Shown here one piece after another: positions 23,605-33,483 of a DNA stretch of 41,058 nucleotides. The first letter of the stretch is position 1; every line of letters begins with the position of its first letter. Both the position numbers and the translations under genes were made by a program. The notes under the pieces are model-generated. The model did no database searches and was not told the origin of the DNA. It saw nothing but the letters and a program-made list of their open reading frames with translations. This DNA is from Lutibacter sp. (GTDB lineage: Bacteria; Bacteroidota; Bacteroidia; Flavobacteriales; Flavobacteriaceae), in assembly GCF_021647475.1 (NCBI RefSeq), contig NZ_JAKIUR010000027.1:1-41058 (forward strand), read 5' to 3'.

Positions 23605-26600
23605 ATGGCATCAAATAAAAAATACTGGAGAAGCGTTGAGGAATTGAAAGCCGACAGTCCTATTGTTGAAAGTTTACAACAAAAGGAATTTGCAGAAGAA
23701 CTTCCAACGGATGCATTTTTAGGAGATAAAGAAAATTTATCAAAACCATCAACCACCAGACGAGATTTTTTGAAATATGTTGGGTTTTCAACAGCAGCAG
23801 TAACTTTAGCTGCTTGTGAAGGACCCGTTATAAAATCAATACCTTATGTTGTAAAGCCAGATAATATTATTCCTGGTGTTGCAAATTATTATGCTTCTAC
23901 TATGGTAGATGGAACTGATTTTGCAAATATATTAGTTAAAGTACGCGAAGGTCGTCCAATTAAAATTGAGCCAAATAAAATGGCTGGAAATTGGGGAACT
24001 ACTTCTGCAAGAGTTCAGGCATCTGTTTTATCTTTATATGATAATAATAGATTGCGTAATCCATTAATGGAAACTAAAGAATCTGATTGGAAATCTATAG
24101 ATAAAAAAGTAATTGAAACTTTAAAAGGTTTAAAAGATACTGACAAAAAAATAGTGGTGCTTTCTGGAACTACAGCAAGCCCATCTTCAAATAAAGTTAT
24201 TGAAGATTTTACTAAAGCTTATGGAAATGTATCTTATGTTGTTTATGATGCACTTTCAGAAAGTGCTGCGTTAGATGCTTTTCAAGAAGTTTATGGCGTT
24301 AGAGCTTTACCAGATTATAAATTTGAAAACGCAGAAGTTATTGTTTCTGTTGGAGCTGATTTTTTAGGCGATTGGCAAGGCGGTCATTATAGTGCAGCTT
24401 ATGCAAAAGGTAGAAAACCTGTAAATGGTAAAATGTCAAAATTGATTCAGTTTGAGTCTAATATGTCTTTGACAGGAGCAAATGCAGATAAACGAATTCC
24501 TGTTAAACCATCAAATCAAGTTTATGCATTATTAAATTTATATAATGCAGTTACTGGTAATAATGTAAAATCAAAAGAAATAGCTGCAGATAAAGCAGTT
24601 AAAATAGCTGCGGAACAACTTAAAAAAGTAGGTAAAAATGCGGTAGTTGTTACAGGTATTCAAAATAAAGAAGCTCAATTAATTGCAATGGCAATTAATA
24701 AAGCATTACAATCTGAAATAATGGATGCTACTTCTCCTCGTTTTGTAAAAGCAGGTGATGATAAAGCAGTTGCTAATTTGGTAAAAGAAATGAATAAAGG
24801 CAAAATAGGTGCATTATTAATGTACAACGTAAATCCTTCTTATACTTTACCAAATGCAAAAGAATTTAATACAGGACTTAAAAAAGTTAAACTTTCGGTA
24901 ACTTTTGATTCAAGTAATACAGAAACAGCATTAAATACAAATATTATAGCCATTACTCCACATTATTTAGAGGCTTGGGGAGATTCAACCTTTCAAACAG
25001 GGCAATATGCTTTAATGCAACCAACAATTCGACCTTTATTTAATACACGCCAATTTGAAGACTCCTTGTTAACTTGGATGGATTCAAATATTTCGTATTA
25101 TGATTATATAAGAGAAAATTGGACTACTTCAATTTTAAATGGATCTTCTTGGAATAAAGCACTTGAAGATGGTATTTTTAAAACTGAATCTAAAGTTGAA
25201 GTTTCTGAAAATACTATTGATGTTAATAAAGCAGCATCTAGTTTATTAGCAGTTGTTAATCCTTCTGATTTTGAATTAAACGTTTACGTGAAAACAACTT
25301 TAGGAGATGGTAAACAAGCAAATAATCCTTGGTTACAAGAATTACCAGATCCAATCTCAAGAACTTCTTGGGATAATTACTTAACCATTTCAGCAGAAGA
25401 TGCTAAAGTATTAAATTTTGAAAATTGGAATGTAAGTGATGGAGCCTTAAATGGAAGTAGAGCAAACATAAAAGTTGGTGATGTAACTATAAAAAATGTT
25501 CCGGTATTTATACAACCAGGTCAAGCAAAAGGAAGTGTTGGTATGGCTGTTGGTTATGGAAGAACTTCAGGCATGCAAAAAGAAATGATGGTAGGTTTAA
25601 ATGCATTTTCTTTAATGCAAGAATTTAATCCTTTTCAAAAGGTTGAAATTGAAAAAACAGAAGGCGAGCATGAGTTTGCTTGTGTACAATTACAACACAC
25701 CATTATGGGACGTGATGAAATTATTAAAGAAACTACTTTAGATGATTTTATCAATAAACCAAAAGAAGATTGGAATAAAACTCCTGAATATTCTTTAAAT
25801 CATGAAGAAGTTCCTGCCGAACGAGTTGATTTATGGGAGAAATTTGACGATACTATTGGGCCTCATTTTAATTTATCTATTGATTTAGCGACTTGTACGG
25901 GTTGTGCAGCTTGTATTGTTGCCTGTCATGCAGAGAATAATGTACCAGTGGTTGGTAAACATGAAATTAGAGTAAGTAGAGATATGTACTGGTTACGTAT
26001 TGATAGATATTACACCTCTGATATGACCAATGAAGTTGCCAAAGAAGAAGGGATTTTTGGATCAGGTGAAATGTTTAATGAAATGATGGTTCCTCAAGAA
26101 AATCCTCAAGTAGCTTTTCAGCCAGTAATGTGTCAACATTGTAATCACGCACCTTGTGAAACTGTTTGTCCAGTTGCAGCAACATCTCATGGTCGTCAAG
26201 GTCAAAACCAAATGATTTATAACAGATGTATAGGTACAAGATATTGTGCAAATAACTGTCCTTATAAAGTACGTAGATTCAATTGGTTTAAATATGCTGA
26301 AAACAGTGAATTTGACTTCAATATGAACAATGACTTAGGAAGAATGGTATTAAATCCAGATGTTGTAATTCGTTCAAGAGGAGTTATGGAAAAATGCTCT
26401 ATGTGTATACAAAAAACACAATTAAGTATTTTAACAGCTAAAAAAGAAGGACGACTAGTTAAAGATGAAGAATTTCAAACAGCTTGTTCAAGTGCTTGTC
26501 CAACAGGAGCTATAGTATTTGGTGATATAAATGATAAAGAAAGTGAAGTAATACATTTAATTAAAGATGATAGAACTTTTCATTTATTAGCAGAAGTAGG

Positions 26601-26655
26601 CACAAAACCAAATGTTATGTATCATTTAAAAGTTAGAAATACAGAAGAATCATAA
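23605..26655 (+). CDS. actB: Alternative complex III iron-sulfur subunit ActB
   Basis: 1016-residue periplasmic subunit combining a molybdopterin-oxidoreductase-like fold without cofactor ligands (about 60-740) and a ferredoxin-like C-terminal part. A twin-arginine signal is present at residues 50-72 (TTRRDFLKYVGFSTAAV, then AAC, a lipobox). The C-terminal iron-sulfur motifs are CTGCAACIVAC, CQHCNHAPCETVCP, CIGTRYCANNCP and CSMC ... CSSACP, enough for four clusters as known for ActB. These wire the quinol site in ActC to the hemes of ActA and ActE. Located 29 bases after actA in the conserved order. Confidence 0.96.
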   Translation: MASNKKYWRSVEELKADSPIVESLQQKEFAEELPTDAFLGDKENLSKPSTTRRDFLKYVGFSTAAVTLAACEGPVIKSIPYVVKPDNIIPGVANYYASTMVDGTDFANILVKVREGRPIKIEPNKMAGNWGTTSARVQASVLSLYDNNRLRNPLMETKESDWKSIDKKVIETLKGLKDTDKKIVVLSGTTASPSSNKVIEDFTKAYGNVSYVVYDALSESAALDAFQEVYGVRALPDYKFENAEVIVSVGADFLGDWQGGHYSAAYAKGRKPVNGKMSKLIQFESNMSLTGANADKRIPVKPSNQVYALLNLYNAVTGNNVKSKEIAADKAVKIAAEQLKKVGKNAVVVTGIQNKEAQLIAMAINKALQSEIMDATSPRFVKAGDDKAVANLVKEMNKGKIGALLMYNVNPSYTLPNAKEFNTGLKKVKLSVTFDSSNTETALNTNIIAITPHYLEAWGDSTFQTGQYALMQPTIRPLFNTRQFEDSLLTWMDSNISYYDYIRENWTTSILNGSSWNKALEDGIFKTESKVEVSENTIDVNKAASSLLAVVNPSDFELNVYVKTTLGDGKQANNPWLQELPDPISRTSWDNYLTISAEDAKVLNFENWNVSDGALNGSRANIKVGDVTIKNVPVFIQPGQAKGSVGMAVGYGRTSGMQKEMMVGLNAFSLMQEFNPFQKVEIEKTEGEHEFACVQLQHTIMGRDEIIKETTLDDFINKPKEDWNKTPEYSLNHEEVPAERVDLWEKFDDTIGPHFNLSIDLATCTGCAACIVACHAENNVPVVGKHEIRVSRDMYWLRIDRYYTSDMTNEVAKEEGIFGSGEMFNEMMVPQENPQVAFQPVMCQHCNHAPCETVCPVAATSHGRQGQNQMIYNRCIGTRYCANNCPYKVRRFNWFKYAENSEFDFNMNNDLGRMVLNPDVVIRSRGVMEKCSMCIQKTQLSILTAKKEGRLVKDEEFQTACSSACPTGAIVFGDINDKESEVIHLIKDDRTFHLLAEVGTKPNVMYHLKVRNTEES

Positions 26656-26681
26656 ATAAAAATTAAGATAGATATTAAATT

Positions 26682-28064
26682 ATGTCTCATTACGAAGCAC
26701 CTATTAGAGAACCATTAATTTTGGGTAATAAAAGTTACCACGATATTTCCGTTGACGTGGCAAAACCTGTTGAAGGGAAAGCTAACAAAAAATGGTGGAT
26801 CGCATTTACAATAGCATTAGTAGCATTTTTATATGGAATTGGAGCCATTCTTTATACCATTGGAACAGGTATTGGAGTTTGGGGATTAAATAACCGTATA
26901 AACTGGGCTTGGGATATTACCAATTTTGTTTGGTGGGTAGGTATTGGTCATGCAGGTACGTTAATTTCAGCCGTATTATTATTATTCCGACAAAAATGGA
27001 GAATGGGTATCAACCGTTCTGCAGAAGCTATGACAATTTTTGCTGTTTTTCAAGCAGGGTTATTTCCAATAATACATATGGGTAGAGTTTGGAATGCATT
27101 TTATGTATTACCACTACCAAATGCTTTAGGCTCTTTATGGGTAAACTTTAATTCACCATTATTATGGGATGTTTTTGCAATTTCAACCTATTTATCGGTA
27201 TCCTTAGTGTTTTGGTACACTGGTTTATTACCAGATTTTGCAATGTTAAGAGATAGAGCAATTAGACCATTTCAAAAGAAAATATATGGAATTTTAAGTT
27301 TTGGTTGGTCTGGAAGATTAAAAGATTGGCAACGTTTTGAAGAAGTTTCTTTAGTATTAGCTGGTTTAGCTACACCTTTGGTACTTTCTGTACATACTAT
27401 TGTATCTATGGATTTTGCTACTTCGGTAATTCCAGGTTGGCATAGTACCATATTTCCTCCATATTTTGTAGCTGGAGCAATTTTCTCTGGATTTGCAATG
27501 GTACAGACTTTATTGATTATTATGAGGAAAGTATCAAACCTTGAAGATTATATTACTATAACTCATATCGAAAATATGAATAAAGTAATTTTGCTAACAG
27601 GAGGTATTGTATCTGTAGCTTATATTACGGAGTTTTTTATTGGTTGGTATTCTGGAAGTAGCTATGAAGATTATACGTATATGTCAATAGGAGCTGCTAC
27701 AGGACCGTACTGGTGGGCTTTTTGGATATTAATAACTTGTAACTTTATATTGCCACAAACGCTATGGTTTAAAAAATTAAGAACTAGTTATATTTGGTCA
27801 TTCTTTATAGCAATGGTTATACATGTTGGGATGTGGTTTGAACGATTCGACATTATTGTAATAGACTTAAGTCGTGGGCATTTGCCATCATCTTGGACAA
27901 TGTTTTCACCAACTTTTGTTGATATAGCAATTTTTATTGGAACCCTTGGGTTTTTCTTTGTACTATTTTTATTATACGCTAGGACTTTCCCAGTTATTGC
28001 CCAAGCTGAATTAAAAAGTATTTTAAAATCTTCAGGAGATAATTATAAAAAATTAAGAGAATAA
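26682..28064 (+). CDS. actC: Alternative complex III quinol-binding subunit ActC
   Basis: NrfD/PsrC-family membrane protein of 460 residues with about ten membrane segments. It begins with the ActC-type REPLILGNKSYHDIS and has the conserved WWVGIGHAGTLISAVLLLFRQKWR segment near residue 85, where quinol is bound in this family. Its role is quinol oxidation at the periplasmic side and transfer of electrons to ActB. It is related to ActF, encoded three genes downstream. The gene lies between actB and actD with short spacers (26 and 4 bases), consistent with one transcript. Confidence 0.96.
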   Translation: MSHYEAPIREPLILGNKSYHDISVDVAKPVEGKANKKWWIAFTIALVAFLYGIGAILYTIGTGIGVWGLNNRINWAWDITNFVWWVGIGHAGTLISAVLLLFRQKWRMGINRSAEAMTIFAVFQAGLFPIIHMGRVWNAFYVLPLPNALGSLWVNFNSPLLWDVFAISTYLSVSLVFWYTGLLPDFAMLRDRAIRPFQKKIYGILSFGWSGRLKDWQRFEEVSLVLAGLATPLVLSVHTIVSMDFATSVIPGWHSTIFPPYFVAGAIFSGFAMVQTLLIIMRKVSNLEDYITITHIENMNKVILLTGGIVSVAYITEFFIGWYSGSSYEDYTYMSIGAATGPYWWAFWILITCNFILPQTLWFKKLRTSYIWSFFIAMVIHVGMWFERFDIIVIDLSRGHLPSSWTMFSPTFVDIAIFIGTLGFFFVLFLLYARTFPVIAQAELKSILKSSGDNYKKLRE

Positions 28065-28068
28065 AATC

Positions 28069-28587
28069 ATGAGTAGTAAAACTGTACAAGCCATTTTTGA
28101 TGACGATGACGTGCTTTTAAAAGCCGTTAAAGAATTAAAAGCTGCAAATTATGATATTGAAGAGGTATTTACACCTTTTCCAGTACATGGATTAGAGAAA
28201 GCAGTAGGGTTAAAAAATACGCGAATTGCTATTACTTCATTTATTTATGGAGTTATTGGTTTATTATTTGCAATTTGGATGATGAATTATATGATGGTTG
28301 TAGATTGGCCTCAAAACATTGGTGGCAAACCAAGTTTTAGTTTTCGCGAAAATATGCCAGCTTTTGTACCAATAATGTTTGAGTTGACGGTGTTTTTTGC
28401 TGCACATTTAATGGTAATTACTTTTTATATGCGTAGTAAATTATGGCCATTTAAAAAAGCTGAAAATCCAGATGTTAGAACAACCGATGACCATTTTATG
28501 GTTGAGGTTTCTACTGAAGATAATGTTGAAAAATTAGAAGAGTTCCTTAAAAATAATGGAGCTAAAGAAATAAAATTAAAAGCTTAG
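28069..28587 (+). CDS. actD: Alternative complex III subunit ActD (DUF3341)
   Basis: 172-residue DUF3341 protein with two membrane segments (about 57-82 and 105-128) between cytoplasmic domains. Seen: AIFDDDDVLLKAVKELKAANYDIEEVFTPFPVHGL, the usual ActD opening, and GGKPSFSFRENMPAFVPIMFELTVFFAAH before the second helix. In the Flavobacterium johnsoniae and Rhodothermus complexes ActD packs against ActC and has no cofactor. Only 4 bases follow actC. Normal length. Confidence 0.94.
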   Translation: MSSKTVQAIFDDDDVLLKAVKELKAANYDIEEVFTPFPVHGLEKAVGLKNTRIAITSFIYGVIGLLFAIWMMNYMMVVDWPQNIGGKPSFSFRENMPAFVPIMFELTVFFAAHLMVITFYMRSKLWPFKKAENPDVRTTDDHFMVEVSTEDNVEKLEEFLKNNGAKEIKLKA

Positions 28588-28594
28588 CAAAATA

Positions 28595-29152
28595 ATGAAA
28601 CGAATACTTAACTTAATAGCAGTATTGTTAATAGTTATTAGCATAACTTCTTGTAGTAATAACCGTAAACCAAAGTTGCAATATATGGCAGATGTTGATA
28701 TGTACAGACCTGTTGGTTACGAAGCTTATGCAGCAAATCCTTTTTTTAAAAACGGAATTGAAGCTCAAAAACCTGTTGAAGGAACCATTTTTAGAGGAGA
28801 AGTTCCTTATGAAATTCCTAATACTAATGAAGGATATGAACTTGCAAAAAAAACTTTAGAATCACCACTTGAAGTAAATGATAAAAATTTAAAAAATGGT
28901 AAAGCAATGTACACAATTTATTGTGCTGTTTGCCATGGTGCAAAAGGTGATGGCCAAGGAATTTTAGTTAAGCGTGAAAAGTTTTTAGGAGTACCTAATT
29001 ATAAAGACAGAGAAATTACAGAAGGAAGTATTTATCATGTAATTATGTATGGAAGAAATATGATGGGCTCCCATGCATCACAATTAACAAATACTGAACG
29101 TTGGCAAATAGTGCAGTACGTTCAAAAATTAAGAGAAGACGCATTAAAGTAA
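28595..29152 (+). CDS. actE: Alternative complex III monoheme cytochrome ActE
   Basis: 185-residue lipoprotein: hydrophobic start (LIAVLLIVISITSC, lipid Cys20) then a periplasmic monoheme cytochrome c with CAVCHGAKGDGQG around residue 108 and the axial Met in YGRNMMGSHASQL. The upstream segment MADVDMYRPVGYEAYAANPFF is the conserved ActE N-terminal extension. ActE accepts electrons from the complex and is likely the exit to the oxidase or a soluble cytochrome. It lies 7 bases after actD. Confidence 0.95.
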   Translation: MKRILNLIAVLLIVISITSCSNNRKPKLQYMADVDMYRPVGYEAYAANPFFKNGIEAQKPVEGTIFRGEVPYEIPNTNEGYELAKKTLESPLEVNDKNLKNGKAMYTIYCAVCHGAKGDGQGILVKREKFLGVPNYKDREITEGSIYHVIMYGRNMMGSHASQLTNTERWQIVQYVQKLREDALK

Positions 29153-29183
29153 AATATAGTTACCAAAAGAAAGAAAATAAAAT

Positions 29184-30539
29184 ATGTATACTTTTTCAAA
29201 CAAATTAAAAATTAGTGCAATCATATTTATGGTTTTGGGTGCATTAGGTATTGGTTATGGGTTTTTAACTACACCAAGTAATGTTGATCAAGTAAAAGAA
29301 ATGATGCAGCATGAAAACACTCATGAAAATCATTCTGTTGCTGAAAATACACATGTAGAAGGTTCAAATGTTGAAAATCATGAAAATGCAGAATCAAATG
29401 AAACTGCTACTGAAGATGCTCATTTTATTCATGCATTTCACTCCTTACAAAATCGTCCTTATGCAGCTGTATTTATAGCCATGTTCTTCTTTTTCATGTT
29501 AGCTTTAGGAACTTTAGCCTTTTATGCTATTCAATATGCTTCTCAGGCAGGTTGGTCTATTGTGCTGTTTAGAGTCATGGAAGGAATTACGGCTTATTTA
29601 TTACCAGGGTCTTTATTTATTTTAGCATTTTTAATCTTAATGGCTGCTAATGGACATTATTACTATGTTTGGATGAATCCAGATTTATATAATATTCATA
29701 GTGAGCATTATGACAAAATATTAATGGGTAAAAGTTGGTGGTTGAATGTTCCGTTTTGGATGATAAGAACTTTTATTTATTTATTAGGATGGAATTTTTA
29801 TCGCTATTATTCTAAAAAAAATTCATTAGCACAAGATACTGCAACTGATTTAGCTCCTTATAAAAGAAATTTTAAAGCCTCTGTATTCTTTTTAATCTTC
29901 TTTATAGTTACTGAATCTTTGATGTCTTGGGATTGGTTAATGTCTTTAACTCCACATTGGCAAAGTTCACTATTTGGTTGGTATGTTTTTTCAACTATGT
30001 TTGTTTCTGGTATTACCGTAATTGCTATGGTAACTATTTACTTAAGAGCTAAAGGATTTTTACCAAAAGTAAATGATAGCCATTTACATGATTTAGCAAA
30101 ATTTATGTTTGGGTTTAGTATATTTTGGACCTATTTATGGTTTTCTCAATTTATGCTTATTTGGTATGCAAACATGCCAGAAGAAACAGCATATTTTATG
30201 CCAAGATTGTTGGGTACTTACCAATTATTATTTATAGGAATGTTGATTCCAAATTTTATATTTCCAATTTTAGTGTTAATGAATAGTGATTACAAGCGTA
30301 TTCCTTGGTTTATAATTACAACTGGTATTATTATTTTATTAGGACATTATGTTGATGTTTTTGTTATAATTTCACCTGCAACTGTCGGTAATCATTGGAT
30401 AATTGGTATTCCAGAAATTGCATCGGTTTTATTCTTTTTAGGATTATTTATATATGTTGTGTTTTCAGCACTTGCTAAACAATCATTGGAAGTAAAAAAT
30501 AATCCTTTCTTAAAAGAAAGCGAGCATTATCATTATTAG
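29184..30539 (+). CDS. actF: Alternative complex III subunit ActF
   Basis: 451-residue NrfD-like membrane protein, paralogous to ActC but without a recognised quinol site, with about ten membrane segments. A first helix (ISAIIFMVLGALGIGYGFL) is followed by a His/Glu/Asn-rich loop (about 35-85, repeated HENxENxE-like motifs) before HALHSLQNRPYAAVF-type core sequence. That loop is probably disordered and is the divergent part. ActF may conduct protons in the structural model of the complex. Last act gene; a clear terminator follows before coxB. Confidence 0.94.
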   Translation: MYTFSNKLKISAIIFMVLGALGIGYGFLTTPSNVDQVKEMMQHENTHENHSVAENTHVEGSNVENHENAESNETATEDAHFIHAFHSLQNRPYAAVFIAMFFFFMLALGTLAFYAIQYASQAGWSIVLFRVMEGITAYLLPGSLFILAFLILMAANGHYYYVWMNPDLYNIHSEHYDKILMGKSWWLNVPFWMIRTFIYLLGWNFYRYYSKKNSLAQDTATDLAPYKRNFKASVFFLIFFIVTESLMSWDWLMSLTPHWQSSLFGWYVFSTMFVSGITVIAMVTIYLRAKGFLPKVNDSHLHDLAKFMFGFSIFWTYLWFSQFMLIWYANMPEETAYFMPRLLGTYQLLFIGMLIPNFIFPILVLMNSDYKRIPWFIITTGIIILLGHYVDVFVIISPATVGNHWIIGIPEIASVLFFLGLFIYVVFSALAKQSLEVKNNPFLKESEHYHY

Positions 30540-30564
30540 AAAATAAAATTACACACATAAAATC

Positions 30565-30597
30565 AATCCTGAATACTAATTATTCAGGATTTTTTTT
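30565..30597 (+). terminator. Terminator between actF and coxB
   Basis: Perfect 10-bp stem ATCCTGAATA/TATTCAGGAT with a 5-base loop, followed by a run of seven T. The next promoter -7 box begins at the last T, so act and cox form two transcription units with possible read-through. Confidence 0.9.
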
Positions 30598-30604
30598 ATA
30601 TTTG
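30597..30604 (+). promoter_or_regulatory. coxB -7 box
   Basis: TATATTTG matches TAnnTTTG exactly, immediately after the actF terminator and 28 bases before the coxB ATG. The upstream region is the terminator itself, so no -33 element is visible. Confidence 0.6.
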
Positions 30605-30632
30605 GCACTACTATCAAAACTAACTAAAAAAA

Positions 30633-31640
30633 ATGACAGCATTACTTTATGTTTTATTAGCCATAGTAATATGTATTGCTATATGGCAAATTATAATTAT
30701 TTTTAATCTGAGAGGCACAATAGCCACAGAAAAAGATAACAATACTCAAGGAATTCTTTTTGCTCTGTTTGGTGTATTTTTCTATGGACTAATGATATTT
30801 TCATTTGCTAAATATTCAGTAGTATTATTACCAGAATCAGCTTCAGTTGAAGGTGAAAATTATGATATTTTGTATGCAATTACTATGATATTAATCCTAG
30901 TAGTTCAAGCAATTACCCAATTTTTACTGTTCTACTTTTCATTTAAATATAGAGGAATAAAAGGACGTAAAGCTTTATTTTATGCAGATAGTTCTAAATT
31001 GGAAGCTATTTGGACTATTATACCAGCTGTAGTTTTATCAGGATTAGTATTATATGGCCTTTCAGTTTGGCAAGAAGTTATGGACTCCTCTGATGCAAAG
31101 AATCCTTTAATAGTTGAAGTTTATGCAAAACAATTTCAATGGGAAGCTCGTTATGCAGGAGCTGATAATGAATTAGGGCGTGCAAATGTTCGAAATATAA
31201 AAGGCATTAATACAATGGGTGTTGATATGACAGATAAAAACGCTCAAGATGATATTCCTACAAGGGAATTACATTTGCCTAAAGGAAGAAAAATTATTTT
31301 TAAATTTAGATCTCAAGACGTATTACACTCTGCATATATGCCTCATTTTAGAGCCCAGATGAACTGTGTTCCAGGTATGGTAACTCAATTTTCTTTTACT
31401 CCAAAAATTACTACAAAAGAAATGAGGTTGAATAAAAAGACAATTGCAAAGGTTGATGGTATTAATAAAATAAGAAAGGAAAAAGGAGAAGATTCTTATG
31501 AGTTTGATTATCTATTGCTATGTAATAAAATTTGTGGTGCTTCTCATTACAATATGCAAATGAAAATTGTAGTAGAAGAACCTGCTAAATTTAATGTATG
31601 GCTACAAAAACAAAAAACAATGAGCCAAATCATTAATTAA
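30633..31640 (+). CDS. coxB: Cytochrome c oxidase subunit II
   Basis: 335-residue subunit II with three hydrophobic segments, one more than the usual two (about 3-25, 42-64, 78-105), and a periplasmic cupredoxin domain. The CuA site is complete: His in QDVLHSAYMP and the C-x3-C-x3-H-x2-M pattern in CNKICGASHYNM near residue 290. It accepts electrons from cytochrome c or directly from the ACIII cytochromes; act and cox are known to form a supercomplex in F. johnsoniae. No cytochrome c domain is fused to the C-terminus, so it is not a caa3-type subunit II. coxA follows after 27 bases. Also called ctaC. Confidence 0.95.
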   Translation: MTALLYVLLAIVICIAIWQIIIIFNLRGTIATEKDNNTQGILFALFGVFFYGLMIFSFAKYSVVLLPESASVEGENYDILYAITMILILVVQAITQFLLFYFSFKYRGIKGRKALFYADSSKLEAIWTIIPAVVLSGLVLYGLSVWQEVMDSSDAKNPLIVEVYAKQFQWEARYAGADNELGRANVRNIKGINTMGVDMTDKNAQDDIPTRELHLPKGRKIIFKFRSQDVLHSAYMPHFRAQMNCVPGMVTQFSFTPKITTKEMRLNKKTIAKVDGINKIRKEKGEDSYEFDYLLLCNKICGASHYNMQMKIVVEEPAKFNVWLQKQKTMSQIIN

Positions 31641-31667
31641 TTTACTACACTACTAAAAAAATAAAAT

Positions 31668-33416
31668 ATGTCAAATCATCATAAACAAACATTTATAACC
31701 AAATACGTTTTTAGTACTGATCATAAAATGATTTCCAAGCAGTTTTTAATAACAGGAATTTTTATGGGAGTTATTGGAGTAATGATGTCTATGTTATTCC
31801 GTTTACAAATTGCATGGCCAGAAGATTCATTTGGAATTTTTAAAGCATTTTTAGGTCACCATCAAGATGGAGGAGTTATGTCTCCAGATATCTATTTAGC
31901 TTTAGTTACCATTCACGGTACTATTATGGTATTTTTTGTGCTAACTGCTGGTTTAAGTGGAACATTTAGTAATTTATTAATTCCATTGCAAATAGGAGCA
32001 CGTGATATGGCTTCAGGGTTAATAAATATGATATCCTATTGGTTATTTTTTATATCTAGTGTTATTATGATTAGTTCTTTGTTTTTGGAAGCAGGTCCAG
32101 CATCCGCAGGATGGACTATTTACCCTCCTTTAAGTGCTTTGCCACAGGCAATCCCTGGATCAGGAATGGGTATGACACTTTGGTTAATATCTATGGCAAT
32201 ATTTATTGCATCTTCATTATTAGGAGCTTTAAATTATATTGTTACTGTTTTAAATTTAAGAACGGTTGGTATGAAAATGACAAGATTACCATTAACTATT
32301 TGGGCATTTTTTATTACCGCTATTATTGGAGTAGTTTCGTTTCCAGTATTATTATCTGCAGCTTTATTATTGATTTTTGATAGAAGTTTTGGTACATCTT
32401 TTTATTTATCAGATATATTTATTCAAGGAGAGGTTTTACATTACCAAGGAGGTTCACCAGTTTTATTTGAACACTTATTTTGGTTTTTAGGACATCCGGA
32501 AGTTTATATTGTTATTTTGCCAGCTATGGGAATTGTATCTGAAGTTATGGCGTGTAATTCTCGTAAACCAATTTTTGGTTATAGAGCAATGATTGGCTCC
32601 ATTATAGCCATTGCATTTTTATCTACTATAGTTTGGGGACATCATATGTTTGTTTCGGGAATGAATCCATTTTTAGGTTCGGTATTTACATTTACAACAT
32701 TACTTATTGCTATTCCATCTGCAGTAAAAGCTTTTAACTGGATAACAACCCTTTGGAAAGGAAATTTACAAATGAATCCAGCAATGCTATTTTCCATCGG
32801 ATTTGTTTCTACGTTTATTACTGGAGGCCTTACAGGAATTGTATTAGGAGATAGTGCTTTGGATATTAACGTGCATGACACTTATTTTGTAATTGCACAC
32901 TTCCATTTGGTAATGGGTGTTTCTGCTATATATGGAATGTTTGCAGGTATTTATCATTGGTTCCCTAAAATGTATGGTAGAATGATGAATAAAACATTAG
33001 GCTATTGGCATTTTTGGATTACTGTGGTTGCAGCTTATGGTGTGTTTTTTCCAATGCATTTCCTTGGTTTAGCAGGATTACCTAGAAGATATTATTCAAA
33101 TACGGCTTTTCCTTTATTTGACGATTTATCTGATATAAACAAAGTAATAACCATGTTTGCTATTTTAGGTGGAGCTGCTCAATTAATATTTTTAGCTAAT
33201 TTCTTTATTAGTATTTATAAAGGTAAAAAAGCACCTCAAAATCCTTGGCACGCTAATACGCTTGAATGGACAACACCAGTTGAACATATTCATGGGAATT
33301 GGTCAGGAGAAATTCCAGCGGTACACCGTTGGTCGTATGATTATAGTAAACCAGGATTGCCTGAAGACTATGTTACACAAGACACACCACTTTTTGAAGG
33401 CGAAGAAGAATCTTAA
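31668..33416 (+). CDS. coxA: Cytochrome c oxidase subunit I
   Basis: 582-residue heme-copper oxidase subunit I with 12 membrane segments. Ligands seen: the low-spin heme His in VTIHGTIMVFF, the CuB His and cross-linked Tyr in FWFLGHPEVYIVILP, HH in VWGHHMFVSG, and the high-spin and low-spin heme His pair in YFVIAHFHLVMG. The Glu of HPEVY marks an A1-type proton pathway. It reduces O2 to water with proton pumping. Subunits III and IV are not in the window and must be elsewhere. The stop is followed by a terminator. Also called ctaD. Confidence 0.97.
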   Translation: MSNHHKQTFITKYVFSTDHKMISKQFLITGIFMGVIGVMMSMLFRLQIAWPEDSFGIFKAFLGHHQDGGVMSPDIYLALVTIHGTIMVFFVLTAGLSGTFSNLLIPLQIGARDMASGLINMISYWLFFISSVIMISSLFLEAGPASAGWTIYPPLSALPQAIPGSGMGMTLWLISMAIFIASSLLGALNYIVTVLNLRTVGMKMTRLPLTIWAFFITAIIGVVSFPVLLSAALLLIFDRSFGTSFYLSDIFIQGEVLHYQGGSPVLFEHLFWFLGHPEVYIVILPAMGIVSEVMACNSRKPIFGYRAMIGSIIAIAFLSTIVWGHHMFVSGMNPFLGSVFTFTTLLIAIPSAVKAFNWITTLWKGNLQMNPAMLFSIGFVSTFITGGLTGIVLGDSALDINVHDTYFVIAHFHLVMGVSAIYGMFAGIYHWFPKMYGRMMNKTLGYWHFWITVVAAYGVFFPMHFLGLAGLPRRYYSNTAFPLFDDLSDINKVITMFAILGGAAQLIFLANFFISIYKGKKAPQNPWHANTLEWTTPVEHIHGNWSGEIPAVHRWSYDYSKPGLPEDYVTQDTPLFEGEEES

Positions 33417-33432
33417 TCATAAAAATTTAATT

Positions 33433-33464
33433 AAAACCTTTCTAAATTTAGAAAGGTTTTTTAT
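33433..33464 (+). terminator. coxA terminator
   Basis: AAAACCTTTCTAAA/TTTAGAAAGGTTTT forms a perfect inverted repeat that would fold with an AT-rich loop and is followed by TT. It is 16 bases past the coxA stop and directly before the ruvB promoter. Confidence 0.85.
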
Positions 33465-33470
33465 TTCTGC

Positions 33471-33478
33471 TATCTTTG
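33471..33478 (+). promoter_or_regulatory. ruvB -7 box, leaderless start
   Basis: TATCTTTG matches TAnnTTTG and ends only 5 bases before the ruvB ATG. The expected start of transcription falls at or within a base or two of the initiation codon. Confidence 0.65.
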
Positions 33479-33483
33479 TTTTT

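Noticed and set aside
33262..33483. N-terminal extension of ruvB
   Set aside because: It overlaps coxA in another frame, crosses a terminator and the ruvB promoter, and makes the protein 74 residues too long.
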